Source of the DNA: Sphingopyxis sp. H073
Lineage (GTDB): Bacteria > Pseudomonadota > Alphaproteobacteria > Sphingomonadales > Sphingomonadaceae
DNA length: 64,000 nt
NCBI RefSeq assembly: GCF_001468395.1
Contig: NZ_LNSG01000003.1
Span: forward strand, 372,001-436,000
Direction of reading: 5' to 3'
The notes below the pieces were generated by a model that was not told the origin of the DNA, did not search any database, and was given only the letters and a program-made list of their open reading frames with translations. The position numbers were made by a program, and so were the translations under genes. This document shows, piece by piece, positions 55,444 to 64,000 of the stretch (position 1 is its first letter; each line of letters opens with the position of its first letter).

Positions 55444-56286
55444 TTACGACAGCTGACAGATGTCGAGGACGTTCATGTCCGTATAATCCTGATTCTCGCC
55501 CGCCATCGCCCAGATGAAGGCATAGGATTTCGTACCCGCACCCATGTGGATCGACCACGGCGGCGAGATCACCGCTTCCTCATTCTGCATGACGATGTGG
55601 CGCGTCGCCTCGCCCTCGCCCATGAAATGCATCACGCGGTCGGTCTCGACATTGTCGAGTTCGAAATAGAAATAGATCTCGCTGCGGCGCTCGTGGATAT
55701 GCGGCGGCATCGTGTTCCAGACACTGCCTTCCTTTAGCACGGTAAGCCCCATGACGAGCTGCGCGCTGTCGCAAACGCCGGGAATGACGAGCTGGTAGAT
55801 CGTGCGTTCGTTCGATTCGGCGAGGCTGCCGCGGTCGAGCGCATTGGCGTCGGCGATGCCGAGCTTTCGCGTCGTGAACGCCTTGTGCGCCGGGCACGAC
55901 GCCAGATAGTAGCGCGCGCCCTGCCCCGCGAACTCGACGTCCGTCGCGCCCATCGTCACATAGAGGCAATCCTTGTTGCCGAGCGTGAAGACCTCACCGT
56001 CGACGGTGATGGTGCCTTCCACAGACGAAATGTTGACGATCGCAAGCTCGCGTCGCTCGAGAAACGGGTGCCCGGCCGCCGACGGCGGCTCGGTCTGCGC
56101 CGGCAGCTTGACCGGCGCGCCGCCGACGGCAACCCCGCCGATCACGAAGCGGTCGGCGTGGGTGTAGTTGAGAACGCACTCGCCGGTCCGGAACAAATTC
56201 CGGATCAGATAGCGGTCGCGAAGCTCCGCGTTCGATACGTCCTCCATCATCGCGGGATGGGTGGCGTAATAGGTGCGATCGAACAT
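55444..56286 (-). CDS. kduI: 5-dehydro-4-deoxy-D-glucuronate isomerase KduI
   Basis: 280-residue cupin-fold isomerase acting on unsaturated uronate from pectin- or alginate-type oligomers (the keto form of 4-deoxy-glucuronate). Family landmarks are [39 protein letters not shown] and the metal histidines in [39 protein letters not shown] is near the end. It is probably the first gene of kduI-kduD-kdgK, with a candidate LacI-type site about 50 bases upstream. Confidence 0.95.
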   Translation of the reverse strand: MFDRTYYATHPAMMEDVSNAELRDRYLIRNLFRTGECVLNYTHADRFVIGGVAVGGAPVKLPAQTEPPSAAGHPFLERRELAIVNISSVEGTITVDGEVFTLGNKDCLYVTMGATDVEFAGQGARYYLASCPAHKAFTTRKLGIADANALDRGSLAESNERTIYQLVIPGVCDSAQLVMGLTVLKEGSVWNTMPPHIHERRSEIYFYFELDNVETDRVMHFMGEGEATRHIVMQNEEAVISPPWSIHMGAGTKSYAFIWAMAGENQDYTDMNVLDICQLS

Positions 56287-56333
56287 GGCGGCATCCTCGA
56301 ATGAGATTGGTTTGCGGCAGGAATAAAGAACAA

Positions 56334-56348
56334 GGTAACCGGTGTCAA
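56334..56348. promoter_or_regulatory. CCGGTGTCAA operator half-site before kduI
   Basis: GGTAACCGGTGTCAA shares the 11 bases ACCGGTGTCAA with the palindrome upstream of the hydratase operon. The left half is degenerate. It lies about 50 bases from the kduI ATG. Confidence 0.6.
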
Positions 56349-56550
56349 TATCGTGCCCGAGCTGCCATTGGACTGAAAAGCGGCGACGCCGCGAGACTCC
56401 CGATTGCCGTACCGCACATCCCTATGATACCGTTCGCGCACCACCGAAAAGATTGCGGGGCGGCGATGCATCGTCCCATCCGGCACATAATGGCTCAAAG
56501 CTCTGCGGGGACTGCAATCCGCGGGCGCATCAGACAATCGGGGACATGAT

Positions 56551-57195
56551 ATGGCGCCATCAGACGAGTTTCCCATTTCGCGGCGCGGACTGCTGGCCGG
56601 CGGCGCTGCGTCGGTCGCCACCGCGGCGGTCGCCAGACCCGCGATGGCCGAGACAGAATCCGCCAAGGCTCCGGCAAGCCCGCCGACCGCGAAGGTCGAT
56701 TTCGAAGTCAACGGCACCGCGCACTCGCTCGAACTCGATACGCGCACGACATTGCTCGACGCGCTGCGCGAGCATCTGCGCCTGACCGGCACCAAGAAGG
56801 GTTGCGACCACGGCCAGTGCGGCGCCTGCACCGTCATCGTCGACGGGCGGCGGATCAACAGCTGCCTGTCGCTCGCGGTCCAGCACGAGGGCGACCGGAT
56901 CACGACGATCGAGGGGCTGGGCCAGCCGGGCAATCTGCATCCGATGCAGGAGGCCTTCGTCGTCCACGACGGATATCAATGCGGCTATTGCACCCCCGGC
57001 CAGGTCTGCTCGGCGGTCGCGGTGCTGGACGAGATCAAGGCCGGCATCCCTAGCCATGTGACCGCCGACCTCACCGCCGCGCCCGCCGTCACGCCGCACG
57101 AACTGCGCGAGCGGATGAGCGGCAATATCTGCCGCTGCGGCGCCTATTCCAACATCGTCGAGGCGATTATCGACGTCGCGGGAGTGAAGGCATGA
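56551..57195 (+). CDS. paoA: Periplasmic aldehyde oxidoreductase, [2Fe-2S] subunit (PaoA-like)
   Basis: 214-residue iron-sulfur subunit. The start has a twin-arginine signal, [20 protein letters not shown], so the folded complex is exported. The plant-type [2Fe-2S] site is in [20 protein letters not shown] with a further cysteine in NSCLS. The second cluster is held by [12 protein letters not shown] and ICRCGAYSN. It passes electrons between the molybdenum subunit and the FAD subunit. The paoB ATG overlaps its stop by four bases. Confidence 0.93.
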   Translation: MAPSDEFPISRRGLLAGGAASVATAAVARPAMAETESAKAPASPPTAKVDFEVNGTAHSLELDTRTTLLDALREHLRLTGTKKGCDHGQCGACTVIVDGRRINSCLSLAVQHEGDRITTIEGLGQPGNLHPMQEAFVVHDGYQCGYCTPGQVCSAVAVLDEIKAGIPSHVTADLTAAPAVTPHELRERMSGNICRCGAYSNIVEAIIDVAGVKA

Positions 57196-58142
57196 AAAGC
57201 TTCACCTACGAGCGGGTCGACACCCCCGCCGCCGCCACCGCCGGCTTTGCCCGCACGCCGGGCGCGCGCTTCATCGCGGGCGGCACGAACCTCCTCGACC
57301 TCATGAAGCTCGAGATCGAAACCCCCGCTCATCTGATCGACGTCAGCCGGTTGAAGCTCGACACGATCGAGCCGACGAGCGATGGCGGGCTGCGGATCGG
57401 GGCGATGGTGCGCAACACCGACCTTGCCGCCGACGCGCGCATCCGGCGCGACTATGGCCTCGTTTCGCGCGCGCTCGTCGCGGGCGCCTCGGGCCAGCTT
57501 CGCAACAAGGCCACGACCGCGGGCAACCTCCTCCAGCGCACGCGCTGCCCCTATTTCTACGACACCAACCAGCCGTGCAACAAACGCCGGCCGGGCAGCG
57601 GCTGCGCCGCCATCGGCGGGTTCAGCCGCCTGCACGCTGTGGTCGGCGCGAGCGAGGCCTGTATCGCCACCCACCCCAGCGACATGGCGGTCGCGATGCA
57701 GGCACTGGACGCGATGGTCGAGACGGTCGACAAGGCGGGCAAGACGCGCCGCATCGCTCTCGCCGACCTTTACCGCGCGCCGGGTAGCACGCCGCACCTC
57801 GAAACCGCGCTGGCGCCGGGCGAGTTGATCACTGCGGTGACCCTGCCGAAACCCGTCGGCGGCACGCATATCTATCACAAGGTCCGCGACCGCGCCTCCT
57901 ATGCCTTCGCGCTGATCTCGGTCGGCGTCGTCGTCCAGCCCGACGGCAGCGGCCGCGTCGCGCTCGGCGGGGTCGGTTACAAGCCGTGGCGGGTCAAGGC
58001 CGCCGATGCGGAGCTGCCGCGCGGCGCGAAGGCGGCGACCTCGGCGCTGCTCGCGGGCGCGAAGACCAGCCACGAAAATGCCTACAAGCTGCCCCTCGTC
58101 GAGCGCACGCTCGCCGGGGTGCTGGCGCAAGCGAAAGGCTGA
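57192..58142 (+). CDS. paoB: Aldehyde oxidoreductase FAD subunit (PaoB-like)
   Basis: 316-residue FAD-binding subunit of the xanthine-oxidase family. The FAD motif is [14 protein letters not shown], and [20 protein letters not shown] follows. The insertion [20 protein letters not shown] with its cysteines matches the [4Fe-4S]-binding loop of PaoB (YagS), which most related FAD subunits lack. This supports the Pao assignment over other molybdenum hydroxylases. It is the middle gene of the three-gene unit, four bases before paoC. Confidence 0.93.
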   Translation: MKSFTYERVDTPAAATAGFARTPGARFIAGGTNLLDLMKLEIETPAHLIDVSRLKLDTIEPTSDGGLRIGAMVRNTDLAADARIRRDYGLVSRALVAGASGQLRNKATTAGNLLQRTRCPYFYDTNQPCNKRRPGSGCAAIGGFSRLHAVVGASEACIATHPSDMAVAMQALDAMVETVDKAGKTRRIALADLYRAPGSTPHLETALAPGELITAVTLPKPVGGTHIYHKVRDRASYAFALISVGVVVQPDGSGRVALGGVGYKPWRVKAADAELPRGAKAATSALLAGAKTSHENAYKLPLVERTLAGVLAQAKG

Positions 58143-58146
58143 ACCG

Positions 58147-60354
58147 ATGAAGTTCGACACGCCAGCGACCGAGAACCCGATCGACCAGCTCAAGGTCGTC
58201 GGCAAGCCGACCAGCCGGATCGAGGGGCCGCTCAAGACCAGCGGCACCGCGCCCTACGCCTATGAACGCCACGACGCGGTGCCGAACCAGGCCTATGGCT
58301 TCATTGTCGGGTCGGCGATCGCCAAGGGCCGCATCGCGTCGATGGATCTTGCCGAGGCGAAGGCGGCGCCCGGCGTCCTCGCCATTGTCACCGCGGCCAG
58401 CGCCGGGATGCTCGGCAAAGGCGACTTCAACACCGCCCGCCTGCTCGGCGGACCCGAAATCCAGCACTATCATCAGGCAATCGCGATCGTCGTCGCCGAA
58501 AGCTTCGAACAGGCGCGCGCGGCGGCAGGGCTCGTCCGCGTCCAATACACCCGCGACAAGGGCAATTTCGACCTCGCGAGTTCGCTCGACGGGGCAATCA
58601 AGCCTCCGGCCTTTTTCGGCACCGAACCCGACAGCAGCTTCGGCGATTTCGACGCCGCCTTCGCCTCGGCACCGGTCAAGCTCGACGAACATTATACGAC
58701 CCCCGACCACAGCCATGCGATGATGGAGCCGCACGCCTCGATCGCAAGCTGGGACGGCGACAAGCTCACCCTGTGGACATCGAACCAGATGATCGCCTGG
58801 TCGGTCGGCGACGTCGCGAAAACGCTCGGTATTCCAAGGGAGAATGTCCGGCTGGTCTCGCCCTATATCGGCGGCGGGTTCGGCGCCAAATTGTTCGTCC
58901 GCGCCGACGCGATCCTCGCGGCACTCGGTGCCAGGGCTGCCGGTCGGCCGGTCAAGGTCGCACTGCCGCGTCCGCTCATCGCGAACAACACGACCCATCG
59001 CCCCGCGACGATCCAGCGCATCCGCCTTGGCGCGACATCCGACGGCAAGCTGACGTCGATCGGCCATGAAAGCTGGTCGGGTGACCTCAAGGGCGGCGGC
59101 CCCGAAACCGCGGTCGGGCAGACGCGCCTGCTCTATGCCGCGCCCCACCGCATGACCGCGATGCGCCTCGCCGTCCTCGACCTCCCCGAAGGCAACGCGA
59201 TGCGCGCGCCCGGCGAGGCGCCCGGGCTGATGGCGCTGGAGATCGCAATCGACGAAATGGCCGAAAAGCTGGGCATGGACCCCGTCGCCTTCCGTATCCT
59301 CAACGATACGCAGGTCGACCCCGAGAAGCCCGAGCGCAAATTCTCGCAGCGCCAGCTCAACGAATGCCTCCGGATCGGCGCCGACAAATTCGGGTGGGCG
59401 GCGCGCAATCCGAAGCCCGGCCTGACCCGCGACGGCCGCTGGCTCGTCGGCACCGGAGTCGCCGCCGCCTTCCGCAACAATCTCAACGAAAAATCGGCGG
59501 CGCGCGTGCGGCTCGATCGCGCGGGCCGGGTGATCGTCGAGACCGACATGACCGACATCGGCACCGGCAGCTATACGATCATCGCGCAGACCGCCGCCGA
59601 AATGCTGGGCGTACCGCTCGATCAGGTCGAGGTCCGCCTCGGCGACTCGCTCTTCCCCGTATCCGCGGGCTCGGGCGGCCAGTGGGGCGCGAACAGCTCG
59701 ACCGCCGGCGTCTATGCCGCTTGCGCCAAGCTGCGTACCGCTATCGCGCAAAAACTGGGTCTCGATCCGGCAAAAGCCACCTTTGCGAACGGCAAGGTCA
59801 GCGCCGGCGGAAAGAGCATCGCGCTCGCCAGGGCGGCGGCCGACGGGGAGGTCGTGGCCGAAGACATGATGGAATATGGCGACCTCGCGCAGACCTTCCA
59901 GCAGTCGACCTTCGGCGCACATTTCGTCGAGGCGGCGGTCGACGCCGCGACCGGCGAGATCCGTCTGCGCCGGATGCTTGCCGTGTGTGCGGCAGGGCGC
60001 ATCCTCAACCCGAAGGCGGCGCGCAGCCAGGTCATCGGCGCGATGACGATGGGCGCGGGCGCGGCACTGATGGAGGAGTTGGCGGTCGACAAAAGATTCG
60101 GCTTTTTCGTCAATCACGACCTCGCCGGCTACGAAGTGCCCGTCCACGCCGATATACCGTCGCAGGACGTGATCTTCCTCGACGAGGTCGATCCGACCAC
60201 GTCGCCGATGAAGGCAAAGGGCGTCGGCGAACTGGGGATTTGCGGCGTCGCGGCGGCGGTCGCCAACGCGGTCTATCACGCAACCGGCATTCGCGTGCGC
60301 AACTATCCGGTCACACTCGACAAGCTGATCGACCGCCTGCCGGCGATCGCATGA
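58147..60354 (+). CDS. paoC: Aldehyde oxidoreductase molybdenum-binding subunit (PaoC-like)
   Basis: 735-residue catalytic subunit that oxidises aldehydes to acids at a molybdenum cofactor. Segments include VVGKPTSRIEGPLKTSG at the start, LVSPYIGGGFGAKLFVRADA, the substrate-channel region GNAMRAPGEAPGLMALEIA, and GSGGQWGANSSTAGVYAACA. The catalytic glutamate is in GVGELGICGVAAAVANAVYH. ATG 58147 is chosen; the longer frame to 58006 overlaps paoB. With paoAB it forms a periplasmic ABC trimer, probably detoxifying aromatic or other aldehydes. Confidence 0.94.
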   Translation: MKFDTPATENPIDQLKVVGKPTSRIEGPLKTSGTAPYAYERHDAVPNQAYGFIVGSAIAKGRIASMDLAEAKAAPGVLAIVTAASAGMLGKGDFNTARLLGGPEIQHYHQAIAIVVAESFEQARAAAGLVRVQYTRDKGNFDLASSLDGAIKPPAFFGTEPDSSFGDFDAAFASAPVKLDEHYTTPDHSHAMMEPHASIASWDGDKLTLWTSNQMIAWSVGDVAKTLGIPRENVRLVSPYIGGGFGAKLFVRADAILAALGARAAGRPVKVALPRPLIANNTTHRPATIQRIRLGATSDGKLTSIGHESWSGDLKGGGPETAVGQTRLLYAAPHRMTAMRLAVLDLPEGNAMRAPGEAPGLMALEIAIDEMAEKLGMDPVAFRILNDTQVDPEKPERKFSQRQLNECLRIGADKFGWAARNPKPGLTRDGRWLVGTGVAAAFRNNLNEKSAARVRLDRAGRVIVETDMTDIGTGSYTIIAQTAAEMLGVPLDQVEVRLGDSLFPVSAGSGGQWGANSSTAGVYAACAKLRTAIAQKLGLDPAKATFANGKVSAGGKSIALARAAADGEVVAEDMMEYGDLAQTFQQSTFGAHFVEAAVDAATGEIRLRRMLAVCAAGRILNPKAARSQVIGAMTMGAGAALMEELAVDKRFGFFVNHDLAGYEVPVHADIPSQDVIFLDEVDPTTSPMKAKGVGELGICGVAAAVANAVYHATGIRVRNYPVTLDKLIDRLPAIA

Positions 60355-60370
60355 CGCGGCGGCGCGACTG

Positions 60371-60949
60371 CTACCGCACGGAGAGGTCCGAGGGGCGGTC
60401 GATGTCGGCGAGGTCGCCGGCGGCTGCCGGAACCAGCGCCGCCGAGGCAAGAAGCGCGCGCCCTCCCCGATCGCCCGTTGCCGTACCCAGTTCGTCGAAC
60501 ACCGCGCGCGCGAACAGCGCCGGAGGCGTCGGCACGCCATCGCGGCTCGATGCGACGACCGGCGCCGTTTCGAGATCGAACCGCGCCAGTAGCTTGCGCA
60601 GGTGCGCCGCGCGCACGAAGGGCATATCGGCCAGGCAGAGCAGCGCCGCCCTCTCGGGACCGGACGCCGCCGCCCCGATACCAAGCCGCAGCGAGGCCGA
60701 CAGGCCAAGATCGGTATCCGGGTTGGCGACGATCTCGAACCCTTGTGCCGCGAGCAGCGTCGCAAGGTCGCCGTCACGATCGGGGCAGACCGCGATACGC
60801 CGCGCTGGCGCAAGCTCGACGATCGCCGCCGCCGCACGAAGCGCGACGGGCATGCCATCGATCGGCGCGAGCAGCTTGTCCGCGGCGCCGAACCGGCTCG
60901 ACCGGCCCGCGGCCAGAAAGATGGCGGCAACCGCGCCCGGATCGATCAT
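60371..60949 (-). CDS. MobA/MocA-type nucleotidyltransferase
   Basis: 192-residue NTP transferase. The N-terminal nucleotide-binding motif is AAIFLAAGRSSRFGAADKLL, and the metal-binding region LLCLADMPFVRAAHLRKLL has the conserved Asp. This is the family of MocA/MobA enzymes that add CMP or GMP to molybdopterin. It is convergent with paoC and divergent from the XdhC gene. It probably makes the cytosine-dinucleotide cofactor that PaoC-type enzymes carry. Confidence 0.88.
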   Translation of the reverse strand: MIDPGAVAAIFLAAGRSSRFGAADKLLAPIDGMPVALRAAAAIVELAPARRIAVCPDRDGDLATLLAAQGFEIVANPDTDLGLSASLRLGIGAAASGPERAALLCLADMPFVRAAHLRKLLARFDLETAPVVASSRDGVPTPPALFARAVFDELGTATGDRGGRALLASAALVPAAAGDLADIDRPSDLSVR

Positions 60950-60982
60950 GTCGCTTCCTCCGTTGCGCGACTGTCCGGCAAA

Positions 60983-61954
60983 ATGAACCCGCTGGCAATC
61001 ACCCCCGCCGACATCCTGCGCTTTGCGCTCGACGCGCCTGCCGGAGACGCCGTGCTCGTCACGCTGGTCGGCATCGCGGGGTCGTCGCCACGCGCGCTGG
61101 GGGCGCAGATGGTCGTCCGATCGGACGGCGACTATCGCGGCTCCTTCTCCGGCGGCTGTATCGAGGCGGCGATCGTCGGCGAGGCGCGGTCGATCCTCGC
61201 AACCGGGGAAAGCCGCATCGTCCGCTTCGGCGCGGGATCGCCTTATATCGACATCCGCCTTCCCTGCGGCGGCGGAATCGACCTGCTGTTTACACCCCGC
61301 CCCGACCCGCGGGCGATCGCCACAACGCTTGCCCGCCTCGATGCGCGTGAACCAGCCGCGATCTCTATTTCGGACGCTGGAATAACCGCTGCCCGGTCCA
61401 CCGCAACATGCGGCTGGTCGGGCGACAGCTTTCTCCGGCTCTTTGTTCCGTCCCTGCGCATCGTCGCGATGGGGCACGGCGATGCCTTGGTCGCGACCGC
61501 GCGCCTCGCCCATTTCTTCGGCGCCGATGTTCGCGCTGTTTCTCCGGCGTCGGCGGACGTGGCCGAGCTTGCCGCCACCGGCATCGCGGCAATGCCGATC
61601 GACCACCGCGCCCCTCCCCCGCTTCGGGGCGACCGCTGGACCGCCTTTATCCTGCTGTTCCACGACCATGAGTGGGAAGAGGTCCTGCTCCCCTGGGCGC
61701 TGCGGCAACCGCATCTCCATGTGGGCGCCATCGGCGGCGCGCAAAGCCGCCGTGACCGGCTGAGGATGCTACGCGGCAAGGGATTCGGCGAATCGACCCT
61801 CGAGCATTTCCGGACCCCCGCCGGGCTGATCCCGGCAACGCGCGATCCGGCAACGCTTGCCCTGTCGGTCATCGCGCAGATCGTCGCCGCCTATCAGGCC
61901 GAGGGGCCGGGTGCGCAAAAGCGAGCGACCGAAGCCGTAAGCCTTTACGACTGA
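60983..61954 (+). CDS. XdhC/CoxI-family molybdenum-cofactor chaperone (PaoD-like)
   Basis: 323-residue chaperone that sulfurates and inserts the molybdenum cofactor. The N-terminal XdhC domain has GSSPRALGAQMVVRSDG, SFSGGCIEAAIVGEA (conserved Cys) and RLPCGGGIDLL. The C-terminal Rossmann-like domain ends with HVGAIGGAQSRRDRLRMLRG. It starts 33 bases from the divergent MocA-type gene. With that gene and paoABC it completes a self-contained enzyme and maturation set. Confidence 0.9.
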   Translation: MNPLAITPADILRFALDAPAGDAVLVTLVGIAGSSPRALGAQMVVRSDGDYRGSFSGGCIEAAIVGEARSILATGESRIVRFGAGSPYIDIRLPCGGGIDLLFTPRPDPRAIATTLARLDAREPAAISISDAGITAARSTATCGWSGDSFLRLFVPSLRIVAMGHGDALVATARLAHFFGADVRAVSPASADVAELAATGIAAMPIDHRAPPPLRGDRWTAFILLFHDHEWEEVLLPWALRQPHLHVGAIGGAQSRRDRLRMLRGKGFGESTLEHFRTPAGLIPATRDPATLALSVIAQIVAAYQAEGPGAQKRATEAVSLYD

Positions 61955-61969
61955 CCGGCGAGCCCACGG

Positions 61970-63370
61970 TCAGGCAGGCCCGACCAACCCTCCGCCCAGC
62001 GCGACATAAAGTGTCACCAGATTGTCGGCCTGCGCGCGGCGCAGTTCGATCAATGCCTGTTCGGCGGCGAACAGGCTGCGTTCGGCGTCGAGCACTTCGA
62101 GATACGTCGAAACGCCCTCGCGGTAGCGTTTGCGCGCCAGGTCGGCGATGCGGCGCGTCGCCAGCGTACCGCGCTCCTGCGCCTCGACCTGTTCGGCAAG
62201 ATAGCGCCGCCCGGCGAGCGCATCGGCGACTTCGCGAAAGGCCGACTGGACCGTCTTTTCATAGGTCGCGACCGCGATATTCTCGCGCGCCTCGGCGACC
62301 GTCAGATTGCCCCGGTTGCGCCCGAAATCGAAGATCGGGAGGGTGATCGACGGCCCGAAGCTCCACGTCAGCCCATTGTTGGTAAACAGGCCGTCGAGCG
62401 CGCTCGACGCGAAACCGACATTGCCGGTCAGCGAAATCGACGGGAAGAAGGCGGCGCGCGCCGCGCCAACGTTGGCGCGCGCCGCGCGAAGCTGTTCCTC
62501 CGCCGCCACGATGTCGGGCCGAGCGACGAGCAGGTCCGACGGCAGGCCAGCCGACAGCGCCGGCGGCGATGACTGGGCGGCCAGCGACAGCGGCGCGGGC
62601 AGATCGGCCGGAAGCGGACCGCCGACGAGCACAGCAAGGAAATTGTCCGCCTGCGCCTTCGCGAGCTTCAGGCTCGCAAGCTGCGTTTCGGCCTGCGTAA
62701 GCAGCGTTTCCGATTGGCGATAGTCGAGCGCCGAAGTCACGCCCGCATCGAGGCGCAGCTTCGCGATCCGCAGGCCTTCGCGCCGGCTGGTCACCGTCGC
62801 CTCGGCAAGCTCGATCTGCTCTTCGGCGCCGTGCGAGGCGAAATAGGTCGATGCGACGTCGCGAACCAGCGTCAGCCGGAACGCGCGCTCGGCCTGCTGC
62901 GTCGCGAAATACTGGCTGCGCGCCGCCTCCGACAGATTCTTCACCCGGCCCCAGAAATCGAGTTCGAACGAGGTGACGCCGACTCCGACCGAATAGCGGT
63001 TCGATGTGTCGGTTCCGGCGCCGGTCAGCGACGGGCCCCGGCTACGCGCGGCCTCTGCGCTCGCGCCAACGGTCGGCAGGCGATCGGCGTCCTGAATGCG
63101 ATAGAGGCCGCGCGCCTCCTCGATGCGCGCGACGGCCACCGCCAGATCACGATTGCGCTCGATCGCGCGCGCGATCAGTGCTTCAAGCTGCGGGTCGGCG
63201 AAAAAGTCGCGCCACGCGACGTCGCTCGCGCGCTGCCCCGGCGTCACGTCATTCTCGAACCCCTGCGGATAATGCGCGTCGGTCGCCAGCGGCGGCCGCA
63301 CATGCTCGGGCGCGAGGTTGACGCAGCCGGTCAACGCGATCGCGGCGAAAGGGACGGCGAACTTACGCAT
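61970..63370 (-). CDS. Outer-membrane efflux lipoprotein (OprM/NodT family)
   Basis: 466-residue TolC-like outer-membrane channel with a lipobox ([20 protein letters not shown]; Cys16). Two long helical repeats are visible, with [21 protein letters not shown] and [20 protein letters not shown], and it ends in [20 protein letters not shown]. It completes a tripartite RND pump with the upstream gene, whose stop it overlaps. The start is ATG 63370 (GGAG 8 bases upstream); an ATG at 63388 with its own site is an equal alternative and would place the lipobox cysteine at 22. Confidence 0.92.
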   Translation of the reverse strand: MRKFAVPFAAIALTGCVNLAPEHVRPPLATDAHYPQGFENDVTPGQRASDVAWRDFFADPQLEALIARAIERNRDLAVAVARIEEARGLYRIQDADRLPTVGASAEAARSRGPSLTGAGTDTSNRYSVGVGVTSFELDFWGRVKNLSEAARSQYFATQQAERAFRLTLVRDVASTYFASHGAEEQIELAEATVTSRREGLRIAKLRLDAGVTSALDYRQSETLLTQAETQLASLKLAKAQADNFLAVLVGGPLPADLPAPLSLAAQSSPPALSAGLPSDLLVARPDIVAAEEQLRAARANVGAARAAFFPSISLTGNVGFASSALDGLFTNNGLTWSFGPSITLPIFDFGRNRGNLTVAEARENIAVATYEKTVQSAFREVADALAGRRYLAEQVEAQERGTLATRRIADLARKRYREGVSTYLEVLDAERSLFAAEQALIELRRAQADNLVTLYVALGGGLVGPA

Positions 63371-64000
63371 GGCCGGGCTCCGGGTCATGATGACCTCGCT
63401 CGCCGGGCGCGGGCGGTCGCTTGCGGCTCAGCCATTTGCGCACCGACAGATAGAAAAGCGGGATGAAGAAGATGCCGAGCAGAGTGGCGGCGATCATTCC
63501 GCCCATTACGCCCGAGCCGACCGCGATGCGGCTCGCCGCGCCCGCGCCGCTCGCGATGACCAGCGGCACCATGCCAAGGATGAACGCCAGGCTGGTCATG
63601 ATGATCGGGCGCAGCCGTAGCTTCACCGCTTCCATCACCGCGTCGAGCGTGGACTTGCCCTCGGCCTCCTGCTCGATCGCGAATTCGACGATCAGGATCG
63701 CATTCTTCGCCGACAGGCCGATGATCGTGATCAGCCCGACGTTGAAATAAATGTCGGCGCTGAGCCCGCGCATCATCGAGAAGAGCACCGCGCCGAGCAC
63801 GCCGAGCGGCACGACGAGCAGCACCGCGACGGGCACCGACCAGCTTTCATAGAGCGCCGCGAGCAGCAGAAAGACGACGACGAGCGACAGGCCGAGCAGC
63901 ATCCCGATCTGCCCCGCGGACTGTTTCTCCTCATAGGAAATGCCCGTCCATTCATAGGAGAAACCTGCGGGCAACGAGGCCGCAAGCCGCTCCATCTCCG
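63363..64000 (-). CDS. RND multidrug efflux permease, C-terminal part (cut by window edge)
   Basis: About 212 C-terminal residues of a hydrophobe/amphiphile efflux (AcrB/MexB-type) inner-membrane pump. The visible part contains membrane helices 8-12. It begins in the periplasmic loop [21 protein letters not shown] and has the typical [42 protein letters not shown] and [20 protein letters not shown] segments. The protein is about 1,040 residues when complete, so most lies beyond the window. It overlaps the start of the outer-membrane channel gene. Confidence 0.95.
   Translation of the reverse strand, partial: EMERLAASLPAGFSYEWTGISYEEKQSAGQIGMLLGLSLVVVFLLLAALYESWSVPVAVLLVVPLGVLGAVLFSMMRGLSADIYFNVGLITIIGLSAKNAILIVEFAIEQEAEGKSTLDAVMEAVKLRLRPIIMTSLAFILGMVPLVIASGAGAASRIAVGSGVMGGMIAATLLGIFFIPLFYLSVRKWLSRKRPPAPGERGHHDPEPGHA

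Noticed and set aside
57994..60930. 978-codon minus-strand open frame across paoC
   Set aside because: Its translation is arginine-rich low-complexity sequence typical of antisense frames in GC-rich genes, while the plus strand encodes a complete, motif-bearing PaoC.

Overview
The window is GC-rich (roughly two thirds G+C by eye), gene-dense DNA from an alphaproteobacterium. The protein sequences, the FYDLN-aroA-cmk-rpsA-ihfB order, the cbb3 oxidase cluster with FNR/FixK boxes and the REP-like palindromes all suggest a sphingomonad (Sphingopyxis/Sphingomonas type). This assignment is an inference from recognised families, not from a search. No complete mobile element, CRISPR array or rRNA operon was seen.

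Layout. 0-2.4 kb: a truncated acyl-CoA dehydrogenase and a thiolase. 2.4-14.4 kb: a potassium-uptake block with Kup, then on the minus strand kdpFABCDE plus a 27-codon gene ahead of kdpF. Gene remnants flank it: a serine-recombinase tail and an outer-membrane-protein 3' end on the left, a lysA 3' end on the right. 14.6-24.7 kb: a microaerobic respiration block on the minus strand (ccoNOQP-ccoGHIS, a small Cys-rich secreted protein, hemN). It has FNR/FixK-type boxes before hemN and between ccoN and the divergent ompW-like gene. Beside it lies an FNR-type regulator remnant that has lost its DNA-recognition helix. 25-31.5 kb: acyl-CoA metabolism (a kinase/acyl-CoA dehydrogenase pair resembling a split ACAD10/11, and an enoyl-CoA hydratase), an HD-domain protein, two secreted proteins, an Rrf2 regulator and tRNA-Ala(GGC).

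31.7-38 kb: the housekeeping block FYDLN protein, aroA, cmk, rpsA, ihfB, interrupted by an inverted adenylate cyclase gene. 38-47.5 kb: an ABC-2 exporter, tRNA-Leu(TAA), a peptide-type binding lipoprotein, a DUF4112 protein, an S9 peptidase, a phosphomannomutase and a dicarboxylate symporter. 47.4-56.3 kb: a hexuronate and unsaturated-uronate catabolic regulon (hydratase, exuT-like transporter, uxaC, uxuB/uxaB-like reductase, LacI regulator, kdgK, kduD, kduI). The two promoter regions share an ACCGGTGTCAA operator core. 56.5-62 kb: a periplasmic molybdenum aldehyde oxidoreductase (paoABC type) with its two maturation factors. 62-64 kb: an outer-membrane efflux lipoprotein and the end of an RND pump.

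The genes form compact operons with many 4-base ATGA/GTGA overlaps (kdpC-kdpD-kdpE, ccoO-ccoQ, ccoG-ccoH-ccoI-ccoS, aroA-cmk, exuT-uxaC-uxuB), implying translational coupling. The most unusual observations are a short upstream reading frame coupled to kup beneath a CATATG-rich dyad, the extra micropeptide heading the kdp operon, the small secreted protein coupled to ccoS, the kinase/dehydrogenase pair, and the decayed FNR gene in the middle of a block with FNR boxes.
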